A stretch of DNA of 64,000 nt. Source: a virus. The position numbers and the translations under genes are program-made. The notes beneath the pieces are model-generated. The model worked only from the letters and a program-made list of their open reading frames with translations, made no database searches and was not told the DNA's origin. The DNA is taken from IMG/VR virus record IMGVR_UViG_3300032242_002802, positions 1-64,000 of that record, one strand, 5' to 3'. This document shows, piece by piece, positions 1 through 8,033 of this stretch (positions are counted from its first letter, which is position 1; each line of letters opens with the position of its first letter).

Positions 1-2
1 GT

Positions 3-329
3 AACTCATTCTTTAAATATGAATCAGTATTAGAATTGGTAAATGAAGTAAGAAATGAATTAAATTGTGATTTAACTTATTTCTATGAAAATAAATTAGG
101 TAAAGAGTTAATTGTTAAAAGAAAACTTGAAGATAAAGAAAGAGAAATAACTCTTAAATTAGAAGATATTTACTTTAACATTGATAAAATTAAAGGTTCT
201 ATCCAAATGATTGGAGAATCAGAAACTTTAACTACTGCTCTTAAAAACTTAGAGAAAAGAAGTTTAAATCTTAATGCAGAATTAAATGCAGTTAAAGAAT
301 TACAATACAAAGAAAGAATTAGAGGATAA
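3..329 (+). CDS. Coiled-coil hypothetical protein, 5' truncated by window edge
   Basis: The reading frame is open from base 3 with no stop, so the gene begins outside the window; the first in-window start-like codon is a TTG at 36. The visible product is Lys/Glu/Leu rich with long helical stretches and no membrane segment, consistent with a coiled coil. I do not recognise a family. It is followed at once by a hairpin terminator, so it is the last gene of its transcript. Confidence 0.6.
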   Translation, partial: NSFFKYESVLELVNEVRNELNCDLTYFYENKLGKELIVKRKLEDKEREITLKLEDIYFNIDKIKGSIQMIGESETLTTALKNLEKRSLNLNAELNAVKELQYKERIRG

Positions 330-348
330 TCACTCTAAAACATATAAA

Positions 349-382
349 AAATACTCAAATGAAAATTTGAGTATTTTTTTTT
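349..382 (+). terminator. Rho-independent terminator
   Basis: Perfect 12-bp stem (AAATACTCAAAT / ATTTGAGTATTT) with a GAAA loop followed by a T run; ends the transcript of the first gene. Confidence 0.85.
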
Positions 383-458
383 AAACTTTTTTAATATACA
401 TTTCTATAACATGAATGAAAATGGATTACTTTATTCATTTAAAAATTAAGAACTATGG

Positions 459-824
459 ATGTACTTAAACAACAAAGATTTATACATTGAAATAATAGTT
501 AGTAAAGCACAGGGAAGACTAACAAGAAATGCAGAAAAAATGCTAGAACTTTTAGCAAAGAAAACAATCAAAAAAATGAGATACTGGTCAAATGATGACA
601 AATTAGATTGCTACCAAAGTGGTCTATTGGATATGTTCCAAAACTGGTATAACTTCAATGAAGACAAATCAATTAATGCCTTTGCTTACTTTACAGAGAT
701 ATTCAAAAGAGGATTGGCAAAAGGATGGAATGACCTTTATAAAAAGAAAGGTGATAATGAACATCAAATCAAACTTATCTCAATAAATAGTGCAAATGAT
801 GGAAATGTACTCCACTCTATATAA
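459..824 (+). CDS. 55: gp55-like late transcription sigma factor
   Basis: A 121-residue protein with the layout of T4 gp55, the small sigma-70-family factor that directs host RNA polymerase to late promoters. The start YLNNKDLYIEII parallels the T4 YVNNKELLQAII segment, and the core D-x-x-Q-S-G-L-L-D...NWYNFNEDKSINAFAYFTEIFKRGLAKGWNDLYKKKG parallels the sigma region 2 helices (NFDETKYKNPHAYI...AFVQRIKKERKE). It is shorter than T4 gp55 (about 185 aa), lacking much of the C-terminal tail that binds the clamp. An out-of-frame ATG lies 4 nt upstream, and a 12-codon ORF (411-449) precedes it. A motif variant TTAATATACA lies at 391. The recurring TTAATATATA motif described elsewhere is its likely target. 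Assignment is from pattern, not search. Confidence 0.8.
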   Translation: MYLNNKDLYIEIIVSKAQGRLTRNAEKMLELLAKKTIKKMRYWSNDDKLDCYQSGLLDMFQNWYNFNEDKSINAFAYFTEIFKRGLAKGWNDLYKKKGDNEHQIKLISINSANDGNVLHSI

Positions 825-969
825 AATTAAAACATTTGATATAGTGGCAAATCCTGGATTTGGTACTGCTACTATAACAAATACAATGTCTATTTTTCCA
901 CCAAAGAATGTTATAAGAAAGAAAAAGATAGAAAACTTATTAAATAATTTTAATAAAAGTAGTAAATAA
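805..969 (+). CDS. Small hypothetical protein overlapping the sigma gene
   Basis: A 54-codon ORF starting with ATG inside the 3' end of the sigma gene (20-nt overlap) and ending just before the next gene. The product starts MYSTLYKIKTFDIVANPGFG and has a basic C-terminal tail (RKKKIENLLNNFNKSSK). The overlap and the tight packing argue that it is expressed by translational coupling. No family recognised; a late-transcription accessory role can be imagined only from position. Confidence 0.55.
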   Translation: MYSTLYKIKTFDIVANPGFGTATITNTMSIFPPKNVIRKKKIENLLNNFNKSSK

Positions 970-975
970 AGACTA

Positions 976-1287
976 ATGAAAAAATTATCAGATACTATCA
1001 TTCTTCAACTTTGGGAAGAATCTATTAAAGGAAAAGGTTCAAGACCAGATGGTTGTTCTATACATATAGATTTAGAAGCAAGATTAGATTATATCAATAG
1101 AGAATATGAGTTAAGACAATCAAATGTTATTCCTGATGAATATGAAGTTGCAGTTGGTGCTCCAATTGAAGTTAATGTTACTGATAATATTTACAATATT
1201 CTTAAAGAAGCAAAATCAATTAGACTATTACAAACAGAACTTAGAAACTTAGTTGAATTGAAAGAAATACAATATATTTTAGATTAA
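976..1287 (+). CDS. Hypothetical protein, 103 aa
   Basis: Starts 6 nt after the preceding small ORF and is probably co-transcribed with the late sigma gene. The product is soluble and mixed-charge, beginning MKKLSDTIILQLWEESIKGK, with a helical C-terminus. Its stop codon overlaps the end of the convergent gp4-like gene by four bases, so there is no terminator between them. Function unknown. Confidence 0.6.
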   Translation: MKKLSDTIILQLWEESIKGKGSRPDGCSIHIDLEARLDYINREYELRQSNVIPDEYEVAVGAPIEVNVTDNIYNILKEAKSIRLLQTELRNLVELKEIQYILD

Positions 1288-1814
1288 AGACTAAATTTTT
1301 TTAAGTGATTTTCCGTAATGATGATAAAATCATATCCTTTTTTATTACACCAAGCAATCATAGTTTCCCATTTATTCTTATTCTTATAAGCCATTTTCAA
1401 GTCATACTCAAAACTTTTTAATTTTTTTAAACTTGTTTCAGGTACATTTGCAAATTTACCTTCATTTAATTGTATAACCATATCATATTCTTTTTGTGGT
1501 TTAACTTCAACAACAACTTCTTTAAGAGTTCCATCTGCTAATCTCATTCTATAAAAGAAATCAGGATAGTATCTATGAGCTTTAACTTTGGTATCACCAT
1601 TATCAAAGTGAGTCATTTGATATGGTATTTCTAAACATTCTGCACCCCATTGAAATATTTCAGGTTTCATATCCATCCAGAACATAATTTTCTTTTCCCA
1701 AGATGATCTATAGTACACACCACCCTCTGTGTTTAGTTTTAAGACCTTATCTTTATTCTGAGGTATAAAGTTACCACCATGAAATTTTGAGTTGTTAGGT
1801 TTAGAATTTAACAT
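1284..1814 (-). CDS. 4: Head completion protein, gp4-like nuclease fold
   Basis: 176 residues matching the head-completion protein family of T4 gp4 (gp50/65). Diagnostic stretches are YYRSSWEKKIMFWMD near residue 34, WGAECLEIPYQ, and HRYYPDFFYRMRLADGT...VVEVKPQ, which give the conserved E, PD and E-x-K set of a PD-(D/E)XK-type core. In T4 this protein acts after DNA packaging to complete the head before tail joining. Encoded on the minus strand, divergent from the 1858 gene. T4 gp4 is about 150 aa, so the size fits with a short N-terminal extension. Confidence 0.85.
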   Translation of the reverse strand: MLNSKPNNSKFHGGNFIPQNKDKVLKLNTEGGVYYRSSWEKKIMFWMDMKPEIFQWGAECLEIPYQMTHFDNGDTKVKAHRYYPDFFYRMRLADGTLKEVVVEVKPQKEYDMVIQLNEGKFANVPETSLKKLKSFEYDLKMAYKNKNKWETMIAWCNKKGYDFIIITENHLKKFSL

Positions 1815-1857
1815 TGTTTGATTTACTTTTTTTTATATATAAAAATAAAAATCCCTT

Positions 1858-2553
1858 ATGGCAGAACTAATAGAAAGAGTTAAACTTAACTTACTTGTTA
1901 ATGGAAATGGAATTGTTGAGAATTTTAAGAATAACTCACTTTTCTTTTATGATAAGTTTAATCAAAGTACTCCAGATGTATTAGCCATCAATGTTAGTGA
2001 TATTTACCCAGGTGGTTTTTATTTCTTTCACTATTTGGATGATTCTAATTGGATGAAGTATTCACCAGTATTTGTTGCAGACTTTAAGAAGTTTGATGAT
2101 AAAGTAATTTTATTTGCTATTAACTTTAATTTTATCCCAATGGAAATAAGAGTGATGTTATTTGATAAGTTTATTCTACCAGAAGACTTTGAAAAAAATA
2201 GTTTATTGAAAGTTGATTATAAAGGTGTTTATGATGAAATTAGAAAGTTAGGATTTGAATATGCTTTAATGGAATTCAATGCAATTCAATTGGTCTTAGT
2301 TCATAGAATAAGTTTAGAGATATTGCCAAGATTTTTATACTCACAACATCCTATAAATAAATATGATCCAAATAAATTAAATGAGATATGGGTTGCTAAG
2401 ATTGGTAAAAGAGATGAAAGACATAAAGAACTAATGACATCTGCCTTAAATGACTTCTATGATGTCAATAGTGAGATTTCTGATAAGTATAATGTAATGA
2501 AAGATCATATTAAAAGATTACAGACAAGCCTTACCAAATATGGAAAAAGATAA
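1858..2553 (+). CDS. Conserved phage protein of unknown function
   Basis: 231 residues. The middle part reads LFFYDKFNQSTPDVLAIN...GGFYFFHYLDDSNWMKYSPVF...NFNFIPMEIRVMLFDKFI. From memory this resembles a protein common in marine T4-like phages that has a YD-x-x-P...GFLGLNxHYLPP pattern and no agreed function; the resemblance is weak. The C-terminal 70 residues are helical and basic. It sits between the head-completion gene and the portal, so a morphogenesis role is possible but not shown. Confidence 0.6.
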   Translation: MAELIERVKLNLLVNGNGIVENFKNNSLFFYDKFNQSTPDVLAINVSDIYPGGFYFFHYLDDSNWMKYSPVFVADFKKFDDKVILFAINFNFIPMEIRVMLFDKFILPEDFEKNSLLKVDYKGVYDEIRKLGFEYALMEFNAIQLVLVHRISLEILPRFLYSQHPINKYDPNKLNEIWVAKIGKRDERHKELMTSALNDFYDVNSEISDKYNVMKDHIKRLQTSLTKYGKR

Positions 2554-2586
2554 AAAATATAGAAAAATGTGTAAAATATAGAAAAA
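2554..2586 (+). repeat. Direct repeat upstream of HTH cassette 1
   Basis: Two exact copies of AAAATATAGAAAAA at 2554-2567 and 2573-2586 (19-nt period), just before the motif and start codon of the small HTH gene. The second HTH cassette near 62.7 kb also has AT-rich tandem repeats in the same place. These are candidate operators for the HTH proteins (inference). Confidence 0.5.
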
Positions 2587-2600
2587 GGAGAAACACATTT

Positions 2601-2610
2601 TTAATATATA
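2601..2610 (+). promoter_or_regulatory. Late-promoter-like motif TTAATATATA
   Basis: TTAATATATA followed by exactly four bases and the ATG at 2615. Same motif and spacing occur before several other genes on both strands. Confidence 0.6.
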
Positions 2611-2614
2611 CTAT

Positions 2615-2764
2615 ATGAAAGCAAAAGAAGTATTAGAAAAATATAACATAACAAGAAGAACTCTTAGTAACTGGGTTAAGAAAGGTGTAATTGAAGTAGA
2701 ACTAACTCCAACAGGTAGATATATTTATATTGATAAAAATAAGAAATCAAATGAAGAGTTGTAG
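2615..2764 (+). CDS. Small MerR/resolvase-type HTH protein (cassette 1)
   Basis: 49-residue protein with an N-terminal helix-turn-helix: KEVLEKYNITRRTLSNWVKKG followed by a short wing IEVELTPTGRYIYID. This layout matches the MerR-like HTH found at the N-terminus of IS607-type serine resolvases and small excisionase-like proteins. There is no catalytic domain. Its stop overlaps the start of an HNH endonuclease gene by 14 nt. A paralogue identical at 34 of the first 40 residues lies at 62732, there coupled to a GIY-YIG nuclease. The pairing suggests a regulator or DNA-targeting partner of homing nucleases. Confidence 0.8.
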   Translation: MKAKEVLEKYNITRRTLSNWVKKGVIEVELTPTGRYIYIDKNKKSNEEL

Positions 2765-3431
2765 TAAATGTAAAATTGAAAAAGAATTTATTAATTTTCA
2801 TAAATGTTCAAAAAATAAAATTGGATACAGGTCACAATGTATTTCTTGTGAGAATGAATATAAGGAAGCTAATAAAGATAAACGTAGAGAATATGACAAG
2901 AATAGAGTTTATGATAAAGAAAGAAATATTCAATATTATTCCTTGAATAAAGATAATATTCTTCTAAAAAGAAAAGAATATTATCAAAATAATAAAGAAT
3001 CTAAATTAGAGTACCAAAAAGAGTACAATAAAAACAATAAAGAGAATAGAAACTTGTATCTAAATGAGAGAAGAAAAAATGATCCTTTATTTAAGCTAAT
3101 AACAAATGTTAGGAATTTAATATATAATTCATTCTATTATAATGGATATTCAAAAAATTCAAAGACAGAAGAGTTATTAGGTTGTTCTTTTGAAGAGCTA
3201 AAACAACATTTAGAATCTAAGTTTGAACCTTGGATGAACTGGGATAATAGAGGATTGTATAATGGTGAGTTAAATTATGGTTGGGATATTGACCATATAA
3301 TACCATTATCAAGTGTAGATAAAGAAGATGATATAATAAAATTAAATCATTATATAAATTTACAACCACTCTGTAGTAAAGTAAACAGAGATATAAAGAA
3401 AGATAATTTAGAATATGGCTTCATACAATAA
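2751..3431 (+). CDS. HNH homing endonuclease
   Basis: 226 residues from the ATG at 2751 (an upstream TTG would add 7). N-terminal zinc finger CSKC...CISC (residues 3-36), a long Lys/Asn-rich linker helix, then the phage HNH core: ELLGCSFEELKQHLESKFEPWMNW...WDIDHIIPLSS (the His-Asp-His region) ...NHYINLQPLCSKVNRDIK. Such enzymes cut cognate alleles lacking the insertion and spread by homing. The 3' end overlaps the portal start codon by 17 nt, so the element sits flush against an essential gene without breaking it. Confidence 0.9.
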   Translation: MKSCSKCKIEKEFINFHKCSKNKIGYRSQCISCENEYKEANKDKRREYDKNRVYDKERNIQYYSLNKDNILLKRKEYYQNNKESKLEYQKEYNKNNKENRNLYLNERRKNDPLFKLITNVRNLIYNSFYYNGYSKNSKTEELLGCSFEELKQHLESKFEPWMNWDNRGLYNGELNYGWDIDHIIPLSSVDKEDDIIKLNHYINLQPLCSKVNRDIKKDNLEYGFIQ

Positions 3432-5160
3432 TTACGACACTAATAGTAATACTGCAAACTTTGGTGCTGCTGGACAATCTGCAGTGGAAAATAAAGGATT
3501 GTTTAACAGAATACTTAGAACTCTATCCTCTTATGGAATGAACTATGATGATATGATTATCAGAAATCAAGTGGGTATTGGAATTAATGAGGATCCATAT
3601 GCTGCTCGTGGAAATTCGATGTATGACTTCTTTTCGCAAAGAGCGGTTGCATCTGTATTAAACAGAAAATCAATACCTTATTTAGACAAAGCTTATGCTG
3701 ATAAGAGAAGAATATTAAGAGAATACTCTATCAAAGATGAGATTAGAGACTTTGTGAGCTCAATTGCTGATGAGTGTATAGTTTATAATGATGAGAGAGA
3801 TTTCTGCTCACCAGTGGCTTTACCTATAGAATATTCAACAGAGATACAAGATAAGTATCAAGAGTACTTTGAATCTATTTATAATAAATTTGGATTCTCT
3901 GATAACATTACTGCTTGGAATATGATGAAAGACTTTTTAGTTGATGGTTATGTTGCACTTGAGATTATATTTGATGATAAAAAGAAGAATATTATTAGTT
4001 TCAATAGATTAAGACCAGAGACTTTAGTTCCTGCATATGAACCAGCAATTGGTCACTTATGGATTCAGTTTCCTGAGGATCCACAATTAAGAAGAATATT
4101 CTTAGACTCACAGATAGTTTATGTTTCATATTCAACTCAAAATGAATTTTCAGAGACATCTTATGTAGAGGGTTTAATTAAACCTTATAATCAATTAAAA
4201 ATATTACAACAAACAAGAATAATGTTTAACATTGTTAATGCAACTATTTATCAAAAGTTTACCATTCCAATTAAAGGTATGTCAAGACAAAGAGCAGAAG
4301 AACAAATAGGACAATTAATACATGATTATTCAGAAGAAGTAGAATGGGATGACTCATTGGGAACTTTAACTATTAATGGTTCCAAACACTTACCTTATAA
4401 TAAACAAATATTGTTTCCTGAGGGAGATGCAGGTACTCCAAATATGACATTAGAATCTCCACAAGGTCATAACTTAAATGATGATACAATGTTGGATTGG
4501 TTCTTCAAGGCACTTAAAAGAGCATCTAAAATACCAATGTCAAGATTTGAAAGTGATAATGGTGGTGGTAACTTAGTTACTGATGCTGCTGAGATGACAA
4601 GAGATGAGATTAAGTTTCATAACTTTGTTAGTAGATTAAGATCAAACTTTAAGGAATTAATTGTTAAACCATTAAGACTACAAATGTTAATTGAGTTTCC
4701 TGAATTAAAAGATGATGAGTTTTTTACAAATGCAGTTGATATTAATTTCTTTACAAACCAAGTATTTGAAGAATGGAAAAAGATAAACAATTTAGAAAAG
4801 AAAGCAGGTATAGTTGGAACTTTACTTGGTGTTATGAATGGTGAGAAACCATACTTTCACATTGAATGGATTATGGATAATGTATTCAAACTTACTCCAG
4901 AAGAAAAAGCAGAGAATGCTAAGTACTGGGCAATGGATGTTGCTAATCAAGCAGCAGGCGCCACAGGTGAACCTGGTGCTCCATCAGAAGGTGGTGGAGG
5001 AGGTGGCTTTGGTGGTTCTGGTGAAAGTGGAGAAGCTCCAGCACAAGCAGCACCTCAAGCAACCCCAGAAGCTCCAGCACAAGGTGGTGGACAAGCAGCA
5101 CCTCAAGCAGCACCTGAAACTCCTCCTGCTCCTGAGGGTGGAGGTGAGTTTGAGTTCTAA
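3415..5160 (+). CDS. 20: Portal vertex protein, gp20-like
   Basis: 581 residues, close to T4 gp20 (524) with an added tail. Portal family features include FVSSIADECIVYND near residue 115, IISFNRLRPETLVPAYEP, IYQKFTIPIKGMSRQRAEEQI, the LDWFFKALKRASKIPMSRFES segment and MTRDEIKFHNFVSRLRSNFKELIVKPLRLQMLIEFPEL. It forms the twelve-membered ring through which DNA is packaged and which nucleates the prohead. The last 75 residues are a Gly/Pro/Ala/Gln low-complexity extension ending GGGEFEF. The start ATG lies within the end of the HNH gene. Followed by a terminator shared with the convergent gene. Confidence 0.9.
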   Translation: MASYNNYDTNSNTANFGAAGQSAVENKGLFNRILRTLSSYGMNYDDMIIRNQVGIGINEDPYAARGNSMYDFFSQRAVASVLNRKSIPYLDKAYADKRRILREYSIKDEIRDFVSSIADECIVYNDERDFCSPVALPIEYSTEIQDKYQEYFESIYNKFGFSDNITAWNMMKDFLVDGYVALEIIFDDKKKNIISFNRLRPETLVPAYEPAIGHLWIQFPEDPQLRRIFLDSQIVYVSYSTQNEFSETSYVEGLIKPYNQLKILQQTRIMFNIVNATIYQKFTIPIKGMSRQRAEEQIGQLIHDYSEEVEWDDSLGTLTINGSKHLPYNKQILFPEGDAGTPNMTLESPQGHNLNDDTMLDWFFKALKRASKIPMSRFESDNGGGNLVTDAAEMTRDEIKFHNFVSRLRSNFKELIVKPLRLQMLIEFPELKDDEFFTNAVDINFFTNQVFEEWKKINNLEKKAGIVGTLLGVMNGEKPYFHIEWIMDNVFKLTPEEKAENAKYWAMDVANQAAGATGEPGAPSEGGGGGGFGGSGESGEAPAQAAPQATPEAPAQGGGQAAPQAAPETPPAPEGGGEFEF

Positions 5161-5169
5161 TACAAAAAA

Positions 5170-5199
5170 TAAAATCCTTTCAATTGAAAGGATTTTTTG
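5170..5199. terminator. Bidirectional terminator
   Basis: AAAATCCTTTC / GAAAGGATTTT stem with AATT loop, A and T runs on either side. The last codons of the minus-strand gene (ending K-N-P-F-N-stop) lie inside the hairpin, so one structure serves both convergent genes. Confidence 0.85.
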
Positions 5200-5602
5200 T
5201 TTCTGGTAAGTCAATTGTAAATGAAACATTTCTATCAGTAAATACTTGTCTGGCTTCAAGTTCTATTCCTGAATCATAGATTTCTTTTAATTTATTTCCA
5301 CAAACAGTATCTAAAAATTCTGTCTTTAGTGTTAATTTCTCAATGTTATTATCTTTAATGATAAAAGTCATACCACTTATACTAAAAGCCATTGTATCTA
5401 ACTTACTACCATTATCAAGTGTTATAAAATCATATACCATTCCAATCTTTTGTATATTATCAACATCAAACTGAACTCTCTTACTCTCAAGTAAGGTAGA
5501 TAGTTTAATATCTCTATAAAAAGATTTCCACTCATTATAAGTGGAAAGTGCTTTATCATACTGATCTAAAGTATTATTATTTAGTTTAACATTTAATTCC
5601 AT
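5180..5602 (-). CDS. Hypothetical protein, 140 aa
   Basis: Soluble protein with alternating beta-strand-like segments (FITLDNGSKLDTMAFSISG, FIIKDNNIEKLTLKTEF). Its start codon overlaps the stop of the RNase R gene by one base, so it is the distal gene of that minus-strand operon and probably translationally coupled. No family recognised. Confidence 0.65.
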   Translation of the reverse strand: MELNVKLNNNTLDQYDKALSTYNEWKSFYRDIKLSTLLESKRVQFDVDNIQKIGMVYDFITLDNGSKLDTMAFSISGMTFIIKDNNIEKLTLKTEFLDTVCGNKLKEIYDSGIELEARQVFTDRNVSFTIDLPETKNPFN

Positions 5603-7476
5603 TAGAATACTTCAAAGTCTATTTGTTTTCTGTCTAAATCAATGGCTTTAACCATTACTTTAATTTCATCACCTAATCTTATTGAACCTCCCATTTTAGG
5701 AAATACAATATAATTATCTGCATCAATTGTGTAGTTATTGTTATATCTAACCATACCTTCACATTTACTATCAATAAGTTCAACATACATACCCCACTCT
5801 GTTACTCCTGATACAATACCTTCAAATACTTGTCCAATTTTATCTTCTAAGTATTCTATTTGTTTGTATTTAATTGAGTCTCTTTGTGCTTTTGCTGCTA
5901 AAATTTCTCTTTCAGAACACCATTTGGCCATATCTTCAATTTTATTAGGACTTCCAACAGACTTTTTATTTAAGTAATCAAATAAAACTCTATGAGTTAT
6001 TAAATCTGGATATCTTCTGATTGGTGAAGTAAAGTGAGAATAGTGAGTAAATCCTAATCCATAGTGTCCAGAGTTTATAATTGTATAAGTAGCTTTAGAC
6101 ATACATCTTGTGATTAAAGTTTCAATCATATTCTCTTCTGGTTTACCTTTAATATCTCCAACCAATTGATTAATTGATTTTTTAAGATTTGCTGGTTCAC
6201 CTTCAACTTCTAAAGTATAACCAAAGTTTTTACAGATTAAAGAAAGAGCTTGTAACTTTTCAATGTTAGGAGTATCATGTACTCTATAAACATTTGGATA
6301 TTTTGCATCTGATAATTCTTTAGCAACTAATTTATTTGCAAGTAACATATATTCTTCAATAAGTTTATTTGCATCTTTTTGAGTTTTGAAATAAACACCA
6401 GTTGGTTTCTTTGTAATTGGATCCAATTGAAATCTTACTTCAATTCCACCCATTTCAATAGAACCATCTGATATTCTTTGTTTTCTCATTTTCTTAGCAG
6501 TTGTATCTAATAAAAGTATTTCAGTTTTGAAATCTCCATCTTTACCTTCAATTATTTCTTGTGCTTCTTCATAAGAGTATCTTCTATCTGAATGTATAAC
6601 AGTTTTTCCAAACCATTTATTCAGAACTTTTCCTTCTTTATCTAAAGTAACTACAACTGAGAAACAAAGTTTATCTTCATTAGGTCTTAATGAACATACT
6701 CCATTACTTAATCTTTCAGGTAACATTGGTACACATCTATCAACTAAGTAAACAGATGTTGCTCTACTAATTGCTTCATCATCTAAATCAGTTCCTTCTT
6801 TAACATAGTGAGATACATCAGCAATATGAATACCAACTTCAATAGTATCATTATCTAAAATGTTTACTGAAAGAGCATCATCAAAATCTTTAGCATCAAC
6901 AGGGTCAATAGTAAAGGTTGTGATGTCTCTCATATCTCTTCTTTTTTCAATTTCTTCTTCTGATATTTCAAAAGGTATTAATTCTGCATCAGCTTCAACC
7001 ATTAGAGGGAAACTATTAGGTAATCCATATTCATACATAATTGAGTTCATTTCTGTGTTGTTGTCTCCAGATTCTCCTAAAATTTCAATGATTTTACCTT
7101 TAGGGGATTTGGAACCAGGTTCCCAGCTTGAGAACTCAACCAAAACTTTTTGGTCATTCTTAGCATTGTGTTCACCTTTAATATAAAAATCTACTGGAAT
7201 TTTTTGACTGTCTGGTATTACAAAGGTTAGGTCTTTGTTTAAGTGTACTTTACCAACAAATTGTGTACGGAATCTTTCTAATACTTCTATTACTTCCGCT
7301 TCTACTTTATTATTCTTGATAATAATTTTGACTTTAACTTTATCTGAGTTAAGTGCATTTAGTGTATTTTTTTTATAGATAAAAATACTTTTGTTCTCTA
7401 TTGTAATGGATGCATTTCCACTATTTGAGAAATCTATAGTACCATCATAGATACTATCTTCTTTTAATTTATTCAT
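5602..7476 (-). CDS. rnr: RNase R / RNase II family 3'-5' exoribonuclease
   Basis: 624 residues. After two cold-shock-like beta-barrel regions (about 1-130) comes the RNB catalytic domain with the metal-binding signature TIDPVDAKDFDDA (D191-D200), IHIADVSHYV, LPERLSNGVCSL, and the HFTSPIRRYPDLITHR region with catalytic/RNA-binding arginines. A C-terminal S1 domain follows (EGIVSGVTEWGMYVELI). The N-terminal HTH and basic C-tail of bacterial RNase R are missing, making it a compact form. RNase R degrades structured and non-stop mRNAs and in bacteria works with tmRNA, which this phage also encodes at 16502. Key residues appear intact. Confidence 0.93.
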   Translation of the reverse strand: MNKLKEDSIYDGTIDFSNSGNASITIENKSIFIYKKNTLNALNSDKVKVKIIIKNNKVEAEVIEVLERFRTQFVGKVHLNKDLTFVIPDSQKIPVDFYIKGEHNAKNDQKVLVEFSSWEPGSKSPKGKIIEILGESGDNNTEMNSIMYEYGLPNSFPLMVEADAELIPFEISEEEIEKRRDMRDITTFTIDPVDAKDFDDALSVNILDNDTIEVGIHIADVSHYVKEGTDLDDEAISRATSVYLVDRCVPMLPERLSNGVCSLRPNEDKLCFSVVVTLDKEGKVLNKWFGKTVIHSDRRYSYEEAQEIIEGKDGDFKTEILLLDTTAKKMRKQRISDGSIEMGGIEVRFQLDPITKKPTGVYFKTQKDANKLIEEYMLLANKLVAKELSDAKYPNVYRVHDTPNIEKLQALSLICKNFGYTLEVEGEPANLKKSINQLVGDIKGKPEENMIETLITRCMSKATYTIINSGHYGLGFTHYSHFTSPIRRYPDLITHRVLFDYLNKKSVGSPNKIEDMAKWCSEREILAAKAQRDSIKYKQIEYLEDKIGQVFEGIVSGVTEWGMYVELIDSKCEGMVRYNNNYTIDADNYIVFPKMGGSIRLGDEIKVMVKAIDLDRKQIDFEVF

Positions 7477-7858
7477 TTGTTTTTATTTTCTTGGAGATAT
7501 TATCAACTCCATATTTTTTAATTAATGTTTTTTTCATCTTATCTAAAACTTTTTTATTTTGAATAGGATAATCTACTCCAAAGTTTTTTCTAAGTGTTTC
7601 TTTCCTCTTACCCTCAGAACATTTTCTACAATAATATTCTCCCCAAACATTATCATATTTAAGGTAATTCTTATAGATTACATCTTTCTCAACCCCACAA
7701 ACATCACATTTACATTTAATTTTATAATGAGAACCTTTTGGTAATAGTTCAACCGGAATAACTATTTCTTCTCCTATATATACATCATATCCTAAATAAT
7801 CATAATAGTTGTAATTTGACTCAATTATTTTTATATTTATCTCTCTTGAAAGGATCAT
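7469..7858 (-). pseudogene. Truncated homing-nuclease relative (zinc finger and repeat part only)
   Basis: 129 residues. An N-terminal beta region (GYDVYIGEEIVIP), a four-Cys zinc finger (CKCDVCG...CRKC) and two repeats of the K-x-(F/Y)GVD-x-x-x-x-K type. The same domains, in the same order, begin the 300-aa protein at 44585, which continues into a PD-(D/E)XK nuclease; here the protein stops right after the second repeat. It overlaps the RNase R start by 8 nt. Either a decayed homing endonuclease or a retained DNA-binding remnant. Confidence 0.65.
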
Positions 7859-7952
7859 AAAAAACCACTTATTTTTAAGTATTTATTAAAATCTCAATCT
7901 CCCTTTTTATCAAAATTAAAACTACCTTGTTTTACAAGACTTCACAAAGATA

Positions 7953-8004
7953 CTATAAAAAATCCACTTCTCAAAAATAAGTAATTACAAAGTTGAATAT
8001 ATAC
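7953..8004 (+). promoter_or_regulatory. Two-part upstream element of the protease-scaffold gene
   Basis: CTATAAAAAATCCAC at 7953-7967 and GAATATATAC at 7995-8004. The identical 15-mer occurs before the major capsid gene at 10222, followed at nearly the same distance by a TATATATAC box, so the pair is probably a strong late promoter. The 7859-8033 gap holds no ORF. Confidence 0.55.
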
Positions 8005-8033
8005 CACAGAACTACAAAAAATAATTATTTTAA

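Noticed and set aside
780-1001. Minus-strand 73-aa hydrophobic ORF
   Set aside because: AT-rich shadow of the plus-strand 805-969 gene; hydrophobicity is what antisense of Lys/Asn codons gives.
4838-5259. Overlapping ORFs on both strands over the portal 3' end
   Set aside because: They are shadows of the Pro/Ala/Gln/Gly-rich low-complexity tail of the portal protein; products have no plausible composition.
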